DNA of 64,000 nucleotides. Origin: Tetmemena sp. SeJ-2015 (Eukaryota > Ciliophora > Spirotrichea > Sporadotrichida > Oxytrichidae). A program made the position numbers and the translations under genes. Shown here in pieces: positions 13,085 through 26,131 of this stretch. The notes under the pieces were generated by a model. The model saw only the letters and a program-made list of their open reading frames with translations. It had not been told where the DNA came from and did not search any database. Position 1 is the stretch's first letter. The number at the start of each line of letters is the position of its first letter. The stretch covers positions 25,660 to 89,659 of the forward strand of contig JAJKFJ010022813.1 of NCBI GenBank assembly GCA_027382625.1. Direction: 5' to 3'.

Positions 13085-13278
13085 GATGGACTCCTTCCGA
13101 ATGTTGTAATCGGAGATATTTATACTTGCGAATGCTTGGTTTTGTTCTTAATTGTGTTCAAAAGTACGCAAATGGAAGCATACTTTTGTAGCTCTTTGAG
13201 TTTTCAAGCGAAAATAAGTCTCTGTTGATCGGGAGTGATGCCTTTCTTGTCTTAGCTGCTTGCATCCTCGGCTGACAC
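13085..13278 (-). pseudogene. Ubiquitin gene fragment inserted in A2 tail
   Basis: The minus-strand translation contains QDKKGITPDQQRLIFA followed by TGA-K, matching ubiquitin around Q40-Q41-R42-L43-I44-F45 (consensus DKEGIPPDQQRLIFAGK); the TGA replaces the Gly codon GGA. After a frame change, SDYNIRKES matches ubiquitin's SDYNIQKES. The N-terminal strand and the C-terminal LRLRGG are absent or scrambled, so it cannot give a working ubiquitin. It is visibly more GC-rich than its surroundings. It lies in a segment of about 600 bp (roughly 12820-13430) missing from the A1 and A3 tails, so it came in by insertion. The identity is firm; the mechanism is unknown. Confidence 0.8.
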
Positions 13279-15657
13279 TTTCAAGTTTTTTTAGATGGTT
13301 GTTGATGTAGCTGTTGAATTAGTAGTTGATGTAGTTGCTGAGGTAGACATTTAATTTAAATGAGATCTTTATTTAAAGCGGAATATAATATGAATTGTAG
13401 AACAAGGACTCAATCAGTATGTATTCCTAAGTTAAAACTATCTACGATAATAAATTCATACTTAACCAATATTTATAAAGTTATACCTAAGTTGAACTCA
13501 GGCAGTTCTTGCACATTCATTGAGTATTTGCGAGGAACAAAAGCTCTAGACTTTGCATTATATTATTGCCCCAATTTTCGCAGAGGAGATTCAGCTTAAT
13601 TCAAACTGTTTTAACTTATTTTCCTAATGTGTGGCATTTAATTCAGTTAAAAAGAAAAAAATATAAAGTAATTCTAATAACTGCTATGGCCGAAATTTAA
13701 ATTACTTTTCAGTATGAGCTTTTTTTCTATTGTAATTGGGTCATCCACATCTTCCATTTATAAAGTGCTATCAGATTTTCGCTTTTTGCTATCCCAAGGT
13801 TTTATAATTATAGAGCCTTGTAGAACTTATGAATTCTCAGAAATTAAATCGTGATATGTTATATTCAAATAAATTATATTCTAATTATAAATAAGTTAAA
13901 TAATATTGATTCAACTTAATAATTACGACTTTAATTATGAAATTTTAAAAGCATTACTAAATGTCTGATTGCTTTCGAATGAAGATTCTTGGTAAGATGA
14001 TTAAACAGATATTTGTTTACTAGAAGCTGTTTTATTTTATTGATGATCAGCTTTTAACTTGAAATTGTTTGTTGTTGACTTTCTTCTTATTTTTTACTTC
14101 TGTTAAATATTTTCCTTTTAGAATGATTAATATTGGGTATTCCTGCTTTTTTTGACTTCAATTTACAAAAATATTTAGATAAATTAGAATTAATTTTCTT
14201 TTATGAGAAGCCTTTTTCGGTGAAGTCAGCATCCTTATCTGAAATTTAAATTTCATTTTCTTAAATGTCGATTTCAGTTTCCTTTGCTTTTTAAGCTTTC
14301 TTTTATCGAATTTTCTGAATGATCTTCTTAATGGAAGTCCACACTAAACTGACTTGATAGGATAAAAATATGACCAAGTTCATTGATATTCCAATTAGAA
14401 TCAAAATAATTACCCACAGACCTATGCTACTTGAAGATTCATAATCAACTATATCAATAAATTATTTATTTTATATCCTCTTGAAAGTTAAATAAGCTCA
14501 AATAAGTGAGAAGTAACATTGCTTCGTTAAACAGCTCTATTCCGAGATCTCTCTAACTAAAAAACGGCTTGCATATCATAGTTTAAATAAAAAAATAATT
14601 AATTAAAAACTGTCTCATTATGATTATATAAAAGTTTGGAGAAAATTTACTAAGCTCATCAACTGACAAATCATTATTTAAAAGTAGCTATGATCTTTTG
14701 ATCAATTTAATTTTAGTTGCTTAATATGATCTTTGAGAGCCATAATACACACTGCATATATAGCCCTTCTCATGCAGAATATTAGAAACTGTAATAAACT
14801 ACTCTTCTGATTGTATTTAAAATTACTGTAAAGAGCACCGTATCTTTTCATGAATTCAGGCAAGGCCAAATTTTTATCATTACGGATTAGTAATAAAGAA
14901 GCAATAATTGGAAATAAAGTAAGGATAGACAATTAAACTATTCCAAATAATGCAATAACTAATAACAAAAAATATTTTATGCCTCAGAAACTTTTAAAGT
15001 CTATAAGAAATATAAAATGAAGAAGCAAACATTTACATCATCAAATTAGGTAATTGCATTAAGGAAAAGCTTGAGAAAAGTTTTCGATATATATGTTATC
15101 AAGCTTGCCCACATCAATTTATTCTGAATAAGTTTCAAAGCTTTTTTGAAACTATAACATTTTACTTTTTTAGAATCTTACATATTATGCTTTTAGTTTA
15201 GTTTCATCAAAAGAGATACCATAATTATAATAATTAGCAAGAATCCTAAAATGAAGCCTATCTTTATCAAATTTTCCTGATAATTGCTGTTTGAATAGCT
15301 TATTAGAGTTAATATAAACTTATTTGATTTAGTTTTAAAAGATATCAAAAGCTTAATCATTAGATTGCATTACAGATTTAGATTGATTGGTTAAGCTATA
15401 TAAGAAATCTGTAACTTCTTTTGGTATTAAATCCATATTTGAAATATCAATAATCGAAAGCAAGCACGATTTCAAATTTTAGGGTAGCTATAAATCAAGC
15501 AAAGGAATGTGAGTAATGAGTTGCATCATGTTTATCAAACTCCAAATATATCTGAGTGATAAACCCATTACTAGAGAAATCGCTAAGTTAATGCCTATTC
15601 CAGCTGCTAGAGTCTGACTCAATAAGTTGAAGGCAGCCTGAATGCTTTTTGAAGAAG

Positions 15658-15692
15658 CTTGAATATAATTAAAATGCAAATAAATTCTTTAC
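15658..15692 (-). other. 35-nt intron in A2
   Basis: Minus-strand GTAAAGAATTT to TATATTCAAG, separating ISIPPQASDE from the SSKSIQAAFNLLSQ membrane exon. The position is conserved in A1 and A3. Confidence 0.7.
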
Positions 15693-15810
15693 CTTCATCG
15701 CTTGCTTGAGGAGGAATTGAAATTGAAAGTTTTAATCCAACTTTCACTTTGTAGTCAATTGACTAGAAGAATCTGTTTTTTAGAAAAGTTATCTAAACTT
15801 TATCATATAT

Positions 15811-15841
15811 CTAAAATATTAAGGAAAGTAGATACTCTTAC
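15811..15841 (-). other. 31-nt intron in A2
   Basis: Minus-strand GTAAGAGTATC to AATATTTTAG, joining NRNQISLDN to IYDKVQITF in frame. Same position in A1. Confidence 0.75.
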
Positions 15842-16047
15842 GTTATCTAAGGAGATCTAATTGCGATTTTGAAATTTAATTGCAATTTTCATTTAGTCTC
15901 TTTGGAAATCTATTATTTCTATACTTTGAACGCTTGAATTTCTTTTCTTCAAAGTAAGTAGCTATATTTGCAAATCGTGTTATATATTACTATATAAGCT
16001 TTGATCTGGCACCAGCAATGGTATAGGGAAATTTATCTTGAGTTAAC

Positions 16048-16081
16048 CTATACGATTTTAATACGAATAAGAATATCTTAC
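16048..16081 (-). other. 34-nt intron in A2
   Basis: Minus-strand GTAAGATATTC to AATCGTATAG; it joins CNPQISSIDSF-G to QLKINFPIPLLV in frame. Same position in A1. Confidence 0.75.
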
Positions 16082-16220
16082 CGAATGAATCTATTGAGGA
16101 AATTTGAGGATTGCAAGTTTCTTCTCTTGGACATGCTGAAGAGTTAGAATATTTTGTTTAGAGAAGAGTTAGAGTTGATTTTTTAATCGATATAAGCTGC
16201 ATTGTTTGTTTATCATTAAC

Positions 16221-16464
16221 TATAGCTGAGAATTTTATCAAATAGGGAATTAAATAAATTATTAATTTATTACATCTAAAATCCTTGGCAGTTACATTAA
16301 ATTCTAAGCAACTTTCATTCTTGCAACTTCTTCGGAGCAGGTCTTTGGACTAAGTTACCTCGGTCATTAGATTTGAGCTTGGCTGATTTCTTGGTTCAGA
16401 GATTGTGGCATCAATATCTCATCATAGTCTGTTAATTCAGATTTCCATTTAAAATTTAATTATA
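16221..16464 (+). mobile_element. MITE-like element, copy 4 (internally shortened)
   Basis: Starts TATAGCTGAGAATTTTAT and has the family core block (AAATTCTAAGCAACTTTC... TTGCAACTTC) but is only about 244 bp. A3 at the same codon reads uninterrupted AACTATTAAGAC, so the element splits an A2 exon, with TAT or TA repeated at both ends. Non-coding. Confidence 0.6.
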
Positions 16465-16675
16465 TTAAGACAACTGGGTTTTTGTCTTGATACTTCTCAA
16501 CCTGTTCAGGAGGCTCAAAAGAAATGACTTATGTATCATTGTCAATATTAACCCAATTAAAGCCTAATATTTGCTTGTCTATTTCATTAATTTGTAAATA
16601 TATAATTTCTAGATCGTAATTCTAGAAACATGATGGTAGGAAATACTCAGTTTTAAAGCCTTCTTGAGCTTATAG

Positions 16676-17683
16676 TAAAGGATCAATTGCGATTAGGGGG
16701 TAATTCTTAATAAATAGATACTTTAATCTTATGAACTGTTTGTCTTATGATAAAAATTGCAGTTTGGAGAGTAACCTCCTTTCCTAAAATTTATATCTGA
16801 GCCGCGCTGCCGGAGCAGGTTGTAGTTCTCACCCTTCTTCTCAATGTAGCACGATTCCTCAAATTTTAAAGCCACCTTCTGTAATATTCTGTGCCATCAA
16901 TAAGCCTATTGAATGCCTGATTAGATCTCTTGTGTTTCGACGTTGTTTGGCACCTCATCATAATTCACGAGGATGAAACTGTTAGCCTGCATGAACTTCA
17001 CGTCAAACTAAGTTTATTTTATCTATATTCTTTGATGCATCGCTTATCTCTCCCAGTAGTTTGCTTCTGCTCTCCCGTAGCGTGAATTCAAAACCCTGCA
17101 CTGCCTCCTGCTTCTCCATTTATAAAAGTACTTGCTCTCTCTGCGTTTGACATTCATGATCTGTGGGAGCAGTCTCCTTAAACTAAATACTGCACACTCG
17201 ATGTAAATGACCTTGATAACTACCGCCTTGTCTAACGATTTATTCAGTCCTCGTAGCCGCATGACTTGATGAAGTTGGGGTGCCTTATAGTTATCTACCT
17301 CAGCTTTTTCGGTAGTTCATCGACGGAAAGCCCAGCAAATACTCCTCTGAATATGTATTCTGTGCCTCGATTGGAATCTCGCGATCACACCGAAACACTC
17401 AACGCCACCGACTTCAAGAGGTAGTCCTCTTGTTGCTGATCTTCTTGCACTTCACCCATAAATTATTTGCCACATCTTTGAGCTCTGCATGAAGGGGAGT
17501 GGGTGTGATATTGGACTTGGTGTGCAAGGATTAGAAAGTATGTTTGAACTCGTTTCTCAGAAGGCTTGCGCTGACTAGTTCTACTACTACTTCCATTAGC
17601 CAGCCAAATATTTCCAGAGGTAAGCTTCCTTGTATTTCATTTACTCCACTTCCACAATTTAAAATGATCCTATACTATTAGAA
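16676..17683 (-). pseudogene. About 1-kb GC-richer insertion in A2, remnant of an unidentified gene
   Basis: A1 runs directly from the exon ending near GAGCTTAAAAATC into the next; A2 has about 1 kb here. Base composition is clearly richer in G and C than the flanks. Minus-strand translation with TAA/TAG as Gln shows protein-like stretches in different frames: MGEVQEDQQQEDYLLKSVAL, CDREIPIEAQNTYSEEYLLG, GLNKSLDKAVVIKVIYIE, MEKQEAVQGFEFTLRESRS and ANSFILVNYDEVPNNVETQ. Frame changes between them indicate a decayed coding sequence. I do not recognise the family; LNKSLDKAVVIKV only faintly recalls Alba DNA-binding proteins. It is inserted in an A2 exon. Confidence 0.4.
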
Positions 17684-18464
17684 GTCTTGGAGGATACATT
17701 TTTGAGCTTGCTTAATTGAATTTGTTACCGAATCAAGCACCACTAATTTAATTATATCTGATTAAATTTTATAATTCCACAACCTAATTAATTGAAAGAT
17801 TGATTTTTAGTTTTCCCACAAGCTAGTTTAATGAGTTGAAAGCGCGCATATATATGACATAGGTTCCTGCATCTTTCTCATCTTTAGTGAAAACTGTTAA
17901 CTAATATTTCTTAGAATCAGCTGAAATGAAGGCTGGAATTTAAAATATTATCATTACAATATGTTTACAATTTAAAATTTAACATGAAAAAAGTTAACTT
18001 TTTTTTATGAAATTTAATATTTTTACAAAGTAGCTATATCGATAGTTTTGGTTTGATGTAATATCTTTCAATGAAGAAATTAATTTAAGCAATTTCATTA
18101 TTTTAGTTTTCTCGAGAACGTCTGTGGAAAGAGTTTTCTTGAATATAAAATTTCAGACATAGACATTTTTAAAGTCTAAAACGACATACAACTCTTTGCA
18201 GAGACTTCCTTTCTTTCTAACAATAAAAATAATAAATTATATTGGCTTATTAAAGCAATCGAAATAACCTTTTTTTAAAAAGCATTGCGCGTATAGTTAT
18301 CCCTATATTAAAAAAGAAAATTGAAACTACTAATAAAAACAACATAATAAAAATTCTGTTTTAACTAAGATTTTGTTTATATGTCACTCTATCTTAGAAA
18401 ATAGCGAAGGTCCATTACTATATGTAAAGAAGTATGTAAATTTGAAGCCAAGCTTTTCATAAAT

Positions 18465-18985
18465 AACCTAAAATTAATAAATTAGAAAGTTAGTGAAAAA
18501 GTGGCGCGAATATTGCTATAGAGGAACTACAAGTCATTAGAGATTCCTACCTTTATGTTTAGTAATTTAAGTACACAAAATAGTCAAAAGCGTGAGAGGA
18601 ATGCAGGCTGCTGCCATAGGCAAAGGGTGGACACCTTGAAAGAGATTCCTCGGGCGGATTCAATGAGAGGGCACCAGTATGAGCGACCGGTTGACTGCTA
18701 ATGGGAACAAAGGAAACCACTCAGTTCACCACCCTCTGCGATTTGAATTATTATACTGAGCGTACAGTACTTTGAATTTCCTGACTCCACTGCTTCATAG
18801 TCGAAACGTGGGCGGGGATGACCAGCATAGTTATAACGCCATCAGAATAGGAGACACAGTCCGGGGTTTGGGTACTAAATAGGGTGAATCCTCAATCACT
18901 CCGTGGCGTAATTACGGGTTAGCTAGCGACGTCACAGTAAAGCTCTATAAGCACAATAATTTAAAATCTATACTATCAGCCTTTA
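18465..18985 (-). pseudogene. About 0.5-kb GC-richer insertion in A2, possible papain-family peptidase remnant
   Basis: A1 is continuous here, from the stretch after GAAGCCAAG to TTTATATTTAAATTTA; A2 has about 520 extra bases of much higher GC. On the minus strand QSTGRSYWCPLIESA resembles the papain (C1A) active-site block Q-G-x-C-G-S-C-W-A-F-S with the catalytic Cys replaced by Tyr. A neighbouring frame gives EESLSRCPPFAYGSSLHS then HAFDYF, recalling LSEQ.LVDC...YGCNGG...AFDY. The match needs a frame change and is weak. Alternatively the segment may be non-coding. Confidence 0.25.
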
Positions 18986-21900
18986 ATCAATAACTAAAAG
19001 AAGTTTTATATTTAAATTTATTGTCTATAATTATTTAAAATTTTGAGACCCTTTATTTAATAATTTCTATTCAAATTTACTTTTAAATCTCAAATATAAT
19101 TGTTTGGCTTTAATCTTCAAGTACAAAGTCTAAATAGTAAGATGGAATTGAAGTCTAGCTGCAAGGGCATTAAGGTGTTTCAAAGTATTGAGAAAGATCT
19201 CGGAAAAGGAAAATATCCCCAATATTGTAACTCAAGTCTAGCTCGGATAAAGTAAATTAGACTTAATACAAGTCACAGGATGCTTTAATATAGAAATAGT
19301 ATACTCCATTCTATTCATAAAATTTATATTTTAAAGATTTACTATCCTAAAATTTAACCATTTAATTTTATAGCAATACCAAGCTTTATAAATTTATATA
19401 AAATTTAATTTAATAGAAGCATAAATCTATTGATTAAAACTTAACAAAAACTAGTTTTTTTTTTTAATTTAGTACGCTACTTAATAAGAGATAAATTAGA
19501 ATCCTCATTTAACTCTTATTCCTCAGAATTTTTAATATTCTAATCAAACTTATAAGAGTTTTATGGTTTAGCAGCTTAAATTTCTATACTCAAAAATTGT
19601 TTCCCTTGTTATAACATGAATATATTTTTAATAAAAAAAGAATTCTCTGAAAACTTTAAGAAGGATAAAATTTGTAAATTATATTCCTTACAAACTTTTA
19701 AATCAGGTATATTTTTATTATTTTTATAATTTATTCTCATTACAAATCCTTTTATTTATCTTATATTTCCATTTAATTCAAACTATAATATAAGATAGAT
19801 TATTTTAAAGGGGTAAGATTTAATTTTAAAATAACTGCAGATTATTTAATTTTCATGATGATCTCACAAACTTTTAAGTCTTGAGAGCTTTTACTAGAAT
19901 ACTAAAAATAATATATAAATGATTTAAATCTGCTGCGTTGCGAATTGTTACTTTAAAAAATAATTTTCTTAATTAAAACTTGCTCATCGCCTATATTAAT
20001 TATTTGCTAAAATAAGATACTCAAAAATATTACTTGAAAGAGTTTATTAAATTCCTTTATACATTTAGAGAGACAGAAAGCAAGCAAGCAATTATAAATT
20101 AATTATTTCATCTATTTAATTTAAATCTTCTAATAAACGAAGAGTCTCGCTTTCCATTCACAGTAGCCAGTATTGAAATCAAAGAAACTTATATCAAAAG
20201 TCACATGATAAAAAAAAATATCATATTTTAATTTAATTTTGAGTAGCATTGGAATCTATTTAATTTTTGGGATCAGTAAAAACATTTTAGGGGAGGGGGA
20301 AATTAATATAAACTATTAATTAATTAACAAAAATGGACTTGTAAAGTTATTAAATAAGAAAACTTAATAACAAATTATGCACTTTGAAAAAGTAGTTATA
20401 TAATACTTGCAAGAAAAAATTATTTTCCTAAAAAGTGTGAGATGATATTGTAAACTTGAATTATATTATAAAAACGATTTGAAAGTGAATTCAAGCTATC
20501 TTTAACGTTAGATAAAAAATAATTCTTATAAAATTAAGGTGTATCTAAGAGGAAAATAAATATAGTTTAAATTTAAATTAAATTTGTAATTTCATAAAAA
20601 TACTAAAAGAAGAGTTGTGAAATTTTGCAGTTCAAATCAGAATTAGACAGCTTAATATGGGACATATTCTTTTTTTTAATTAAAAATATAGCATTAATTT
20701 ATTTTGTTCCATTACGTGGATGCGTCTATGGATATGGAGAGTTATTTTAGTTGCAAAAACTTTCAATCTATACATAATCCAAATTAGCAAAGTACCGGCA
20801 AAGGTAATTCCATTCTTATTCTCTAAATAAAGAAAGCAGAAATGATGGAAATGGCTTAAAATTCAAGGATTAATCTAATTTAATAATTTAAACTTAAAGA
20901 TCATCCTGCCACGTATTATAAATTTTATTTAATAACCTTTTTAATAATTCCCCTTCTTTAATTTCCAACAAAATAATACATTCGTAGCATGAAAAACCAT
21001 CATTTATGTTCTTATGTAAAAACCAATAAAACTACAGGATTAATATGTTGCTCAACCATTTTTATTACGATGAGTTATCCAATTAATTTAAACATAAATA
21101 CATCCTGCTTCATCGACCTCTCTGAGTTCTCCAACTCTTAGGTTTTTAGCTAAAAACCCTAGAAATTTCAAATGACTTATTGAAAATTTTACATGCAAAA
21201 AGTTTGCGTCAAATTACTTAGTTTTTAGACTCTTCCCGATGTTAGTTAGCACAAGTAGCATGCTGTAGAACTCATTCAGTGTTTTATATATATTCAAATG
21301 CTTTATCCTCCGAGATTAAGACTGAGGAGACCACAGTCAGCCTATTAATTTTCCGCATCAGAGTCCATTCTAAAATTTAACCTCTGATTGTTAATTCTTG
21401 AAAATACTCCATTCTAAAAGAGGATTTATAATAAGATCTAGAAAGGGCTGTCTCGGGGAGTAGTGATTTTTATCAGAGCTTAGAGGTTCCCATAATAAAT
21501 CCATAAACATTCTTCCTTCAATTACTTTATAATCTGCTTATAAAATGATCGAAGGGATTATTCGCTAAAAACACACTCGAATTAATTGATGAAAATTTCA
21601 AAAATCCAATTACAAGGTGATTTTTTGCAAAATTTTGTTCTAGATTTTATCATTTTATTAAAATATAATTGGTTTACTTTAAAATTATAGAAAGTTTCAT
21701 TAATCAATCTTTTTTTCTATAAATTATATATAAAGTCGATAACTTTGGCATAAGTTTGCGAGATTATATTATATTGCAATAGATTTTAATTTTTATAAGA
21801 GCTATTTTTGTATGAGATTGCATACTTCCTCAATGCAACTTTTTCTTTCTATAAAATCAAGAGACAGACGCATAAATTTAAACTCTTCACTTATTATTTG

Positions 21901-24900
21901 AATTTATTTAAGATTTGGATTTAAATTTTAACTAAAAACAGATTTTTTAAAAATGATCTATAAATGGCATTTTCTTATAATTTTATATTATCTCCCCTTG
22001 ATTATTAGGGTTGATTTTAAATTCCAAGTGAATAATTCATTAGATATCGACACTTTGCTCCATTGAAATAGTCATTAAAATTTGGATAATTCGGGATCTC
22101 AAAAGGAAGGCGACCTATAATTATCTAAAATTTCTAATAAAAATAATATCTTGCTCTGTTGAAAGTTTGCTTGATTATTAGGATTTAGGTATATTGTTTA
22201 ATTTTACCATTGATAGTCCTACTATGCGGCCTAACACACTCGCTCCACTTAATTGTTATAAATTGAAAAGTTTGGAATAATGCTGGTTACATCCTAAGGG
22301 TATGTGCTAATATACTTTTCCACAAAGTCATTTTATATTCCCTAATTGCCTATTATATCGATTTTGAACTACAAATCTAATGTGACGTTGGAATAAATTG
22401 TTAAATATTTTTTAATTAATTATGAAAATAAAAAGGCAATGGCAGCATAGAACTTAACTGGTGATTTCTGGTCATTTACCTAAAATCATCAGAAAATTTA
22501 GCTTATGCTGCTAAGCTCTAAAATATTATTTAATCTTAATTGATCCATGAGAATAGAATATAGCCTCAGCGAGGGATTGTGGTTGCACAAGGGTATTTAT
22601 CCTTCGTAAGCTGGCTTAGAGAGTCAGTGGGGAACGACTCACCTTATTTATATGTTATTCAGTGATCAACCACCATGGCAATAGCAATATAAGACCACAA
22701 TTGGCCTATAACTATCTTTTAGAGCGCACTTCTACAAAAGGAAAACTAAACTCTATATTATAGAGGATGAACCGATGCGAGCAAATTAGATAGCTGATCT
22801 ATTCCAAATTACTTATGCTCTTCATTACAGCTCATAGATTTTATCTTTCTTATTTATTAAATATTAAATTAATGGGCAAACTCTCATATCTTGTTAGAAA
22901 TGATAAACAATCTGTCTAAGTAATAATTTTATTATATAAAAAAATCTGATTAAAAGATCTTGAGTTGTTTTTCTTAGAAATAGATTGTTTTCTAACTCCC
23001 TGATTATTAATATATTACTACTCTTTAATTCTCAACTTAAATTAATTTAAATTTCTACTACAAAAGCACCATCTACAACTACTTAATCCATTTTAACAAG
23101 CTCAAACTAAAATATTGCAGGTGATATATTAGGGAAAAAGCGAACAGAGTAAAAAGGTACTCTCCCGATCAATTGAGACTAATCTTAAGAGGCAATCTCA
23201 AAAGATGAAAAGTATACTTAGATTTGAGTACTTTTGAACAATATCATGCGATAGATTAAAATCATGCGAAAAGTAAGAATAACTCTCAGTAACTAAAATA
23301 AAATTCGATTATAATTTGTGATAGATTTTGACTATTTAATTCTAAGGAATGTTATCCATAATAAACATCTTGGATCGTTAATCGGAAGTTGATGCACTGT
23401 TGAAGACGCAATCTGATTAATTTCCGTAAAATCCCCAATATAATTGAAAATTAGAGTTTCCTCTGCTCATTTTTCTATTTTTAAATACCAAACTTCCATC
23501 TGAGACTTGTGAAATATATAATATTTATTTGCTTCGAATTTGTTAAAGACAATATATAATAATATTTTTAAGTGAGTAAGAGTTGAACAGATAACTTTAT
23601 AAAATATAATTTTTGAGCTCCCATTAAAATTTATATATTTATATATTAATAAAAAAGGAAAGTTTTCTTAATTATAGGAAGAATACGAATAGTTGATTGA
23701 GGGTAAGTATATAGTTGATAACTAGGGATGAGGGGAAAGTTAAGTTAGAGAATTAAAATCTTATGAGAATTTATATAGAGTTGTCTAATTTAAATTGTTA
23801 AACAAATTAAATGTTTTTGACCTATTTCGAAAGCGTATCTTAAGCAGCCACCAGCTATTCTGAGGAAGGAGTTCAGTTCTTGCCAGTTTTATCTGCTTCA
23901 AAGTTTAAACTTCTCTCTGCACTAATAAAATACAAAAGTCTATAAATTTTGAGATATCTCTTCCTTATATTTTAATAGTTTGTTTCTATCAAGAAGAGAC
24001 TGCTGTAAATGTGATAGTAGAATTTTTAATCATGCTTATTACTTTTATATTTAAAGTCTTCTGTTCTATTTTATATTCTATTAGTTTCATAATTTAAAAA
24101 ACAATCAACGTTTTAAGCAAGCCCTTTTCTTAAAATCTACTTAGTGATAAATTTTTAATTTTTTCTCTATCTTTTCCTCATATTCCTCCCATAATGTTAA
24201 AAATTAAATAAATAAATGATATTTACTATAAATTAATATTAATGAGGACAAAAAAATATTGTAAAAATTAGATAAAATAATCCACAACTATGATATATTT
24301 TCTTATATTAAATAGTATTAAAATTTTCAAATACTTCTCTCTTAACAGAAGGTTAATTTTTTAGACAAGATGAAAATTAATCATTTTTAAAAATAAGAAT
24401 GATAATGAGTTTTTCTGTAAATAATTTTAAATAAAATTGAATCTAAATCATTTTCATAAAGTTTTTTTAAATGTGACTATTTTTTTATTTATAGTTTTCA
24501 AATATTTACTTTAATTTTGAGCAATTTAGAAAAACCATATATAGCTATTATTATTTAATAAAACCTTAAATAAAAATTTATTACTATCTTGATCAAGGGC
24601 AATCATCAAAAATTGACTAATTTAAAAAGTAATTTAAAAAATTTACTAATCATCATTATAGTATGGCTTTTTGATTATTCATTTGCAATATAAAGCTGAA
24701 GACAATTTTTGAAATTTCTTTTAGAGGTATTTATTTCTATCCTCCTCATCGTACTATCAACCTTATTGAACCTGAATAGTTGTAAATACTTGACCGATGA
24801 GTTGTAGATCAAAGGTTAGCAAGAGTAATTATTAAAGTTAAATATATTTTTAAAAGTAGATGGTGTAATCCTTAGTTACATAAATCGGGACATCATCGTT

Positions 24901-26131
24901 TTTAGTTCAATCCAGACTTTCAATCCCTGGATAAGTGGGAACTGAGAAATTAGGTTTTATAATTTGTAAAGAGTATAATATTTATATACTTTTTAATTAA
25001 GCCCATTTAATTATAGGCGTCATTTACAATACATAAAAAATATAAATTCTTATTTAAAATAAATATTTTTACAAATTCAATAAATTAATTATTCTTTGAT
25101 TATTCTTGATTGTTCTATTGAGAGTAGATTTGAAAACAAAAGTTTGTTGTTGAAATATATCGAAAAACTACAAAATTAGGACTCACAGATGCTAAAGAGA
25201 ACAAAGATTGCTTAAGCACTTGCCCTTCTCCATAAAGTCTGAGATCCTAAATCTGTTTTAAAAAAGAAAAATTAATAAAATAAACAATTAAATTTATAAA
25301 TGCTAAAGTTTCCCATTACTATTATCAATAGTAAAGAATGAAACTACTCCATTTGTTTTAATAAAATATTATCTTAATTGTTAGTGAAGCACTTTGGAGA
25401 AGTGTGTATATCCCTTTTGGATGATTACTCACACAGAAGCTTAAATAAGCTGCTTATTATACTTTGAAGTTTAGCTAAATGGTCTGAACAAAATCCTATT
25501 CAGAAATTCCAAAGCGCATTAATTCAAACTGTTCCATTGGGTTAAAAATAAAAAATTATAATTTTTTTAAAATAAAAGTTCATGTTATTATAAAGCGTAA
25601 CGTAGTTTCCATCCAAATCAAAAGTCATCTCCCTCACTACGATATTTAATACATTCTATATTTTAAATATCTTGTTGGTCTAAATTAGTATTATAAGCAT
25701 ATAAACTAACTCACAAATAGAATCTAATGAAACTTACCTTATACTCTATAAAACTTCTAAAATCCTGGTGTATGCGAAAAGTAATCAATTTATCCTTCAA
25801 AATTGGAAATTGAGCCATACTTATAGTAAAGCAAAAATATGTAAGGTTCTAAAGATATATAATTAAGTCATTAAGATGGCGTACAGAGTTTTGTTTTTTT
25901 GTACTTTCCAAAAACTATAAAGTTGATAGAGGTATCGATGTCAATGCTTTGAATAAATAATTCAACTTTAATTTGAATATCTTAATCCATGTCTATATCT
26001 TCCCCAAAGTCTAATAGAATGGGGAATTGACGATCCACAGTTGAAAGTGAAGATTAGACTTATATGATGGTTCAAAAGTAGGTGGCAACTAGCAGAAAAG
26101 ATATGCAGATAAGCTTTTATGATGAGAGCAT

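Larger units (their letters stand above)
12480..26131 (-). pseudogene. A2: subfamily A copy 2, insertion-laden and probably broken
   Basis: Collinear with A1 from the ATG at 26131 (leader, then STVDRQFPILLDFGEDID) to a TGA at 12480-12482 after FLGEIREETFL. Well-preserved exons include FELMRFGISEQDF (25.5 kb), VPIYVTKDYTIYF (24.9 kb), RLPFEIPNYPNFNDYFNGAK (22.1 kb), SFFDFNTGYCEWKARLFVYQ (20.2 kb), VGLKLSISIPPQASDE (15.7 kb), the IWSLINMMQL helix (15.5 kb), PIIASLLLIRNDKNLALPEF (14.9 kb) and SPLRKLGQQYN (13.55 kb). Defects against A1/A3: one extra base in the QEDIK segment near 14460, a TGA in the leader (CGA in A1), an AT donor at one intron, and four foreign insertions (ubiquitin fragment, MITE, and 1.0 and 0.5 kb GC-richer inserts). 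If this is germline DNA the insertions could instead be eliminated sequences, in which case A2 may be functional. Confidence 0.5.

Noticed and set aside
15352..15373. A 22-nt GT-AG intron in A2 (GTAATGCAATC to TGATTAAG) to explain the frame change in the linker
   Set aside because: The donor GT is absent in A1 (ATAATG) and A3, and the removed codons match conserved protein (QSN.EAFDIF) in B2.
17210..17300. Alba-family DNA-binding protein
   Set aside because: Only LNKSLDKAVVIKV is suggestive; the Alba glycine and arginine pattern is not met and the flanks do not follow the fold.
18490..18960. rRNA, RNase P, SRP RNA or group I intron as explanation of the GC-rich block
   Set aside because: None of the conserved words I know for these RNAs could be found; a decayed coding sequence fits a little better.
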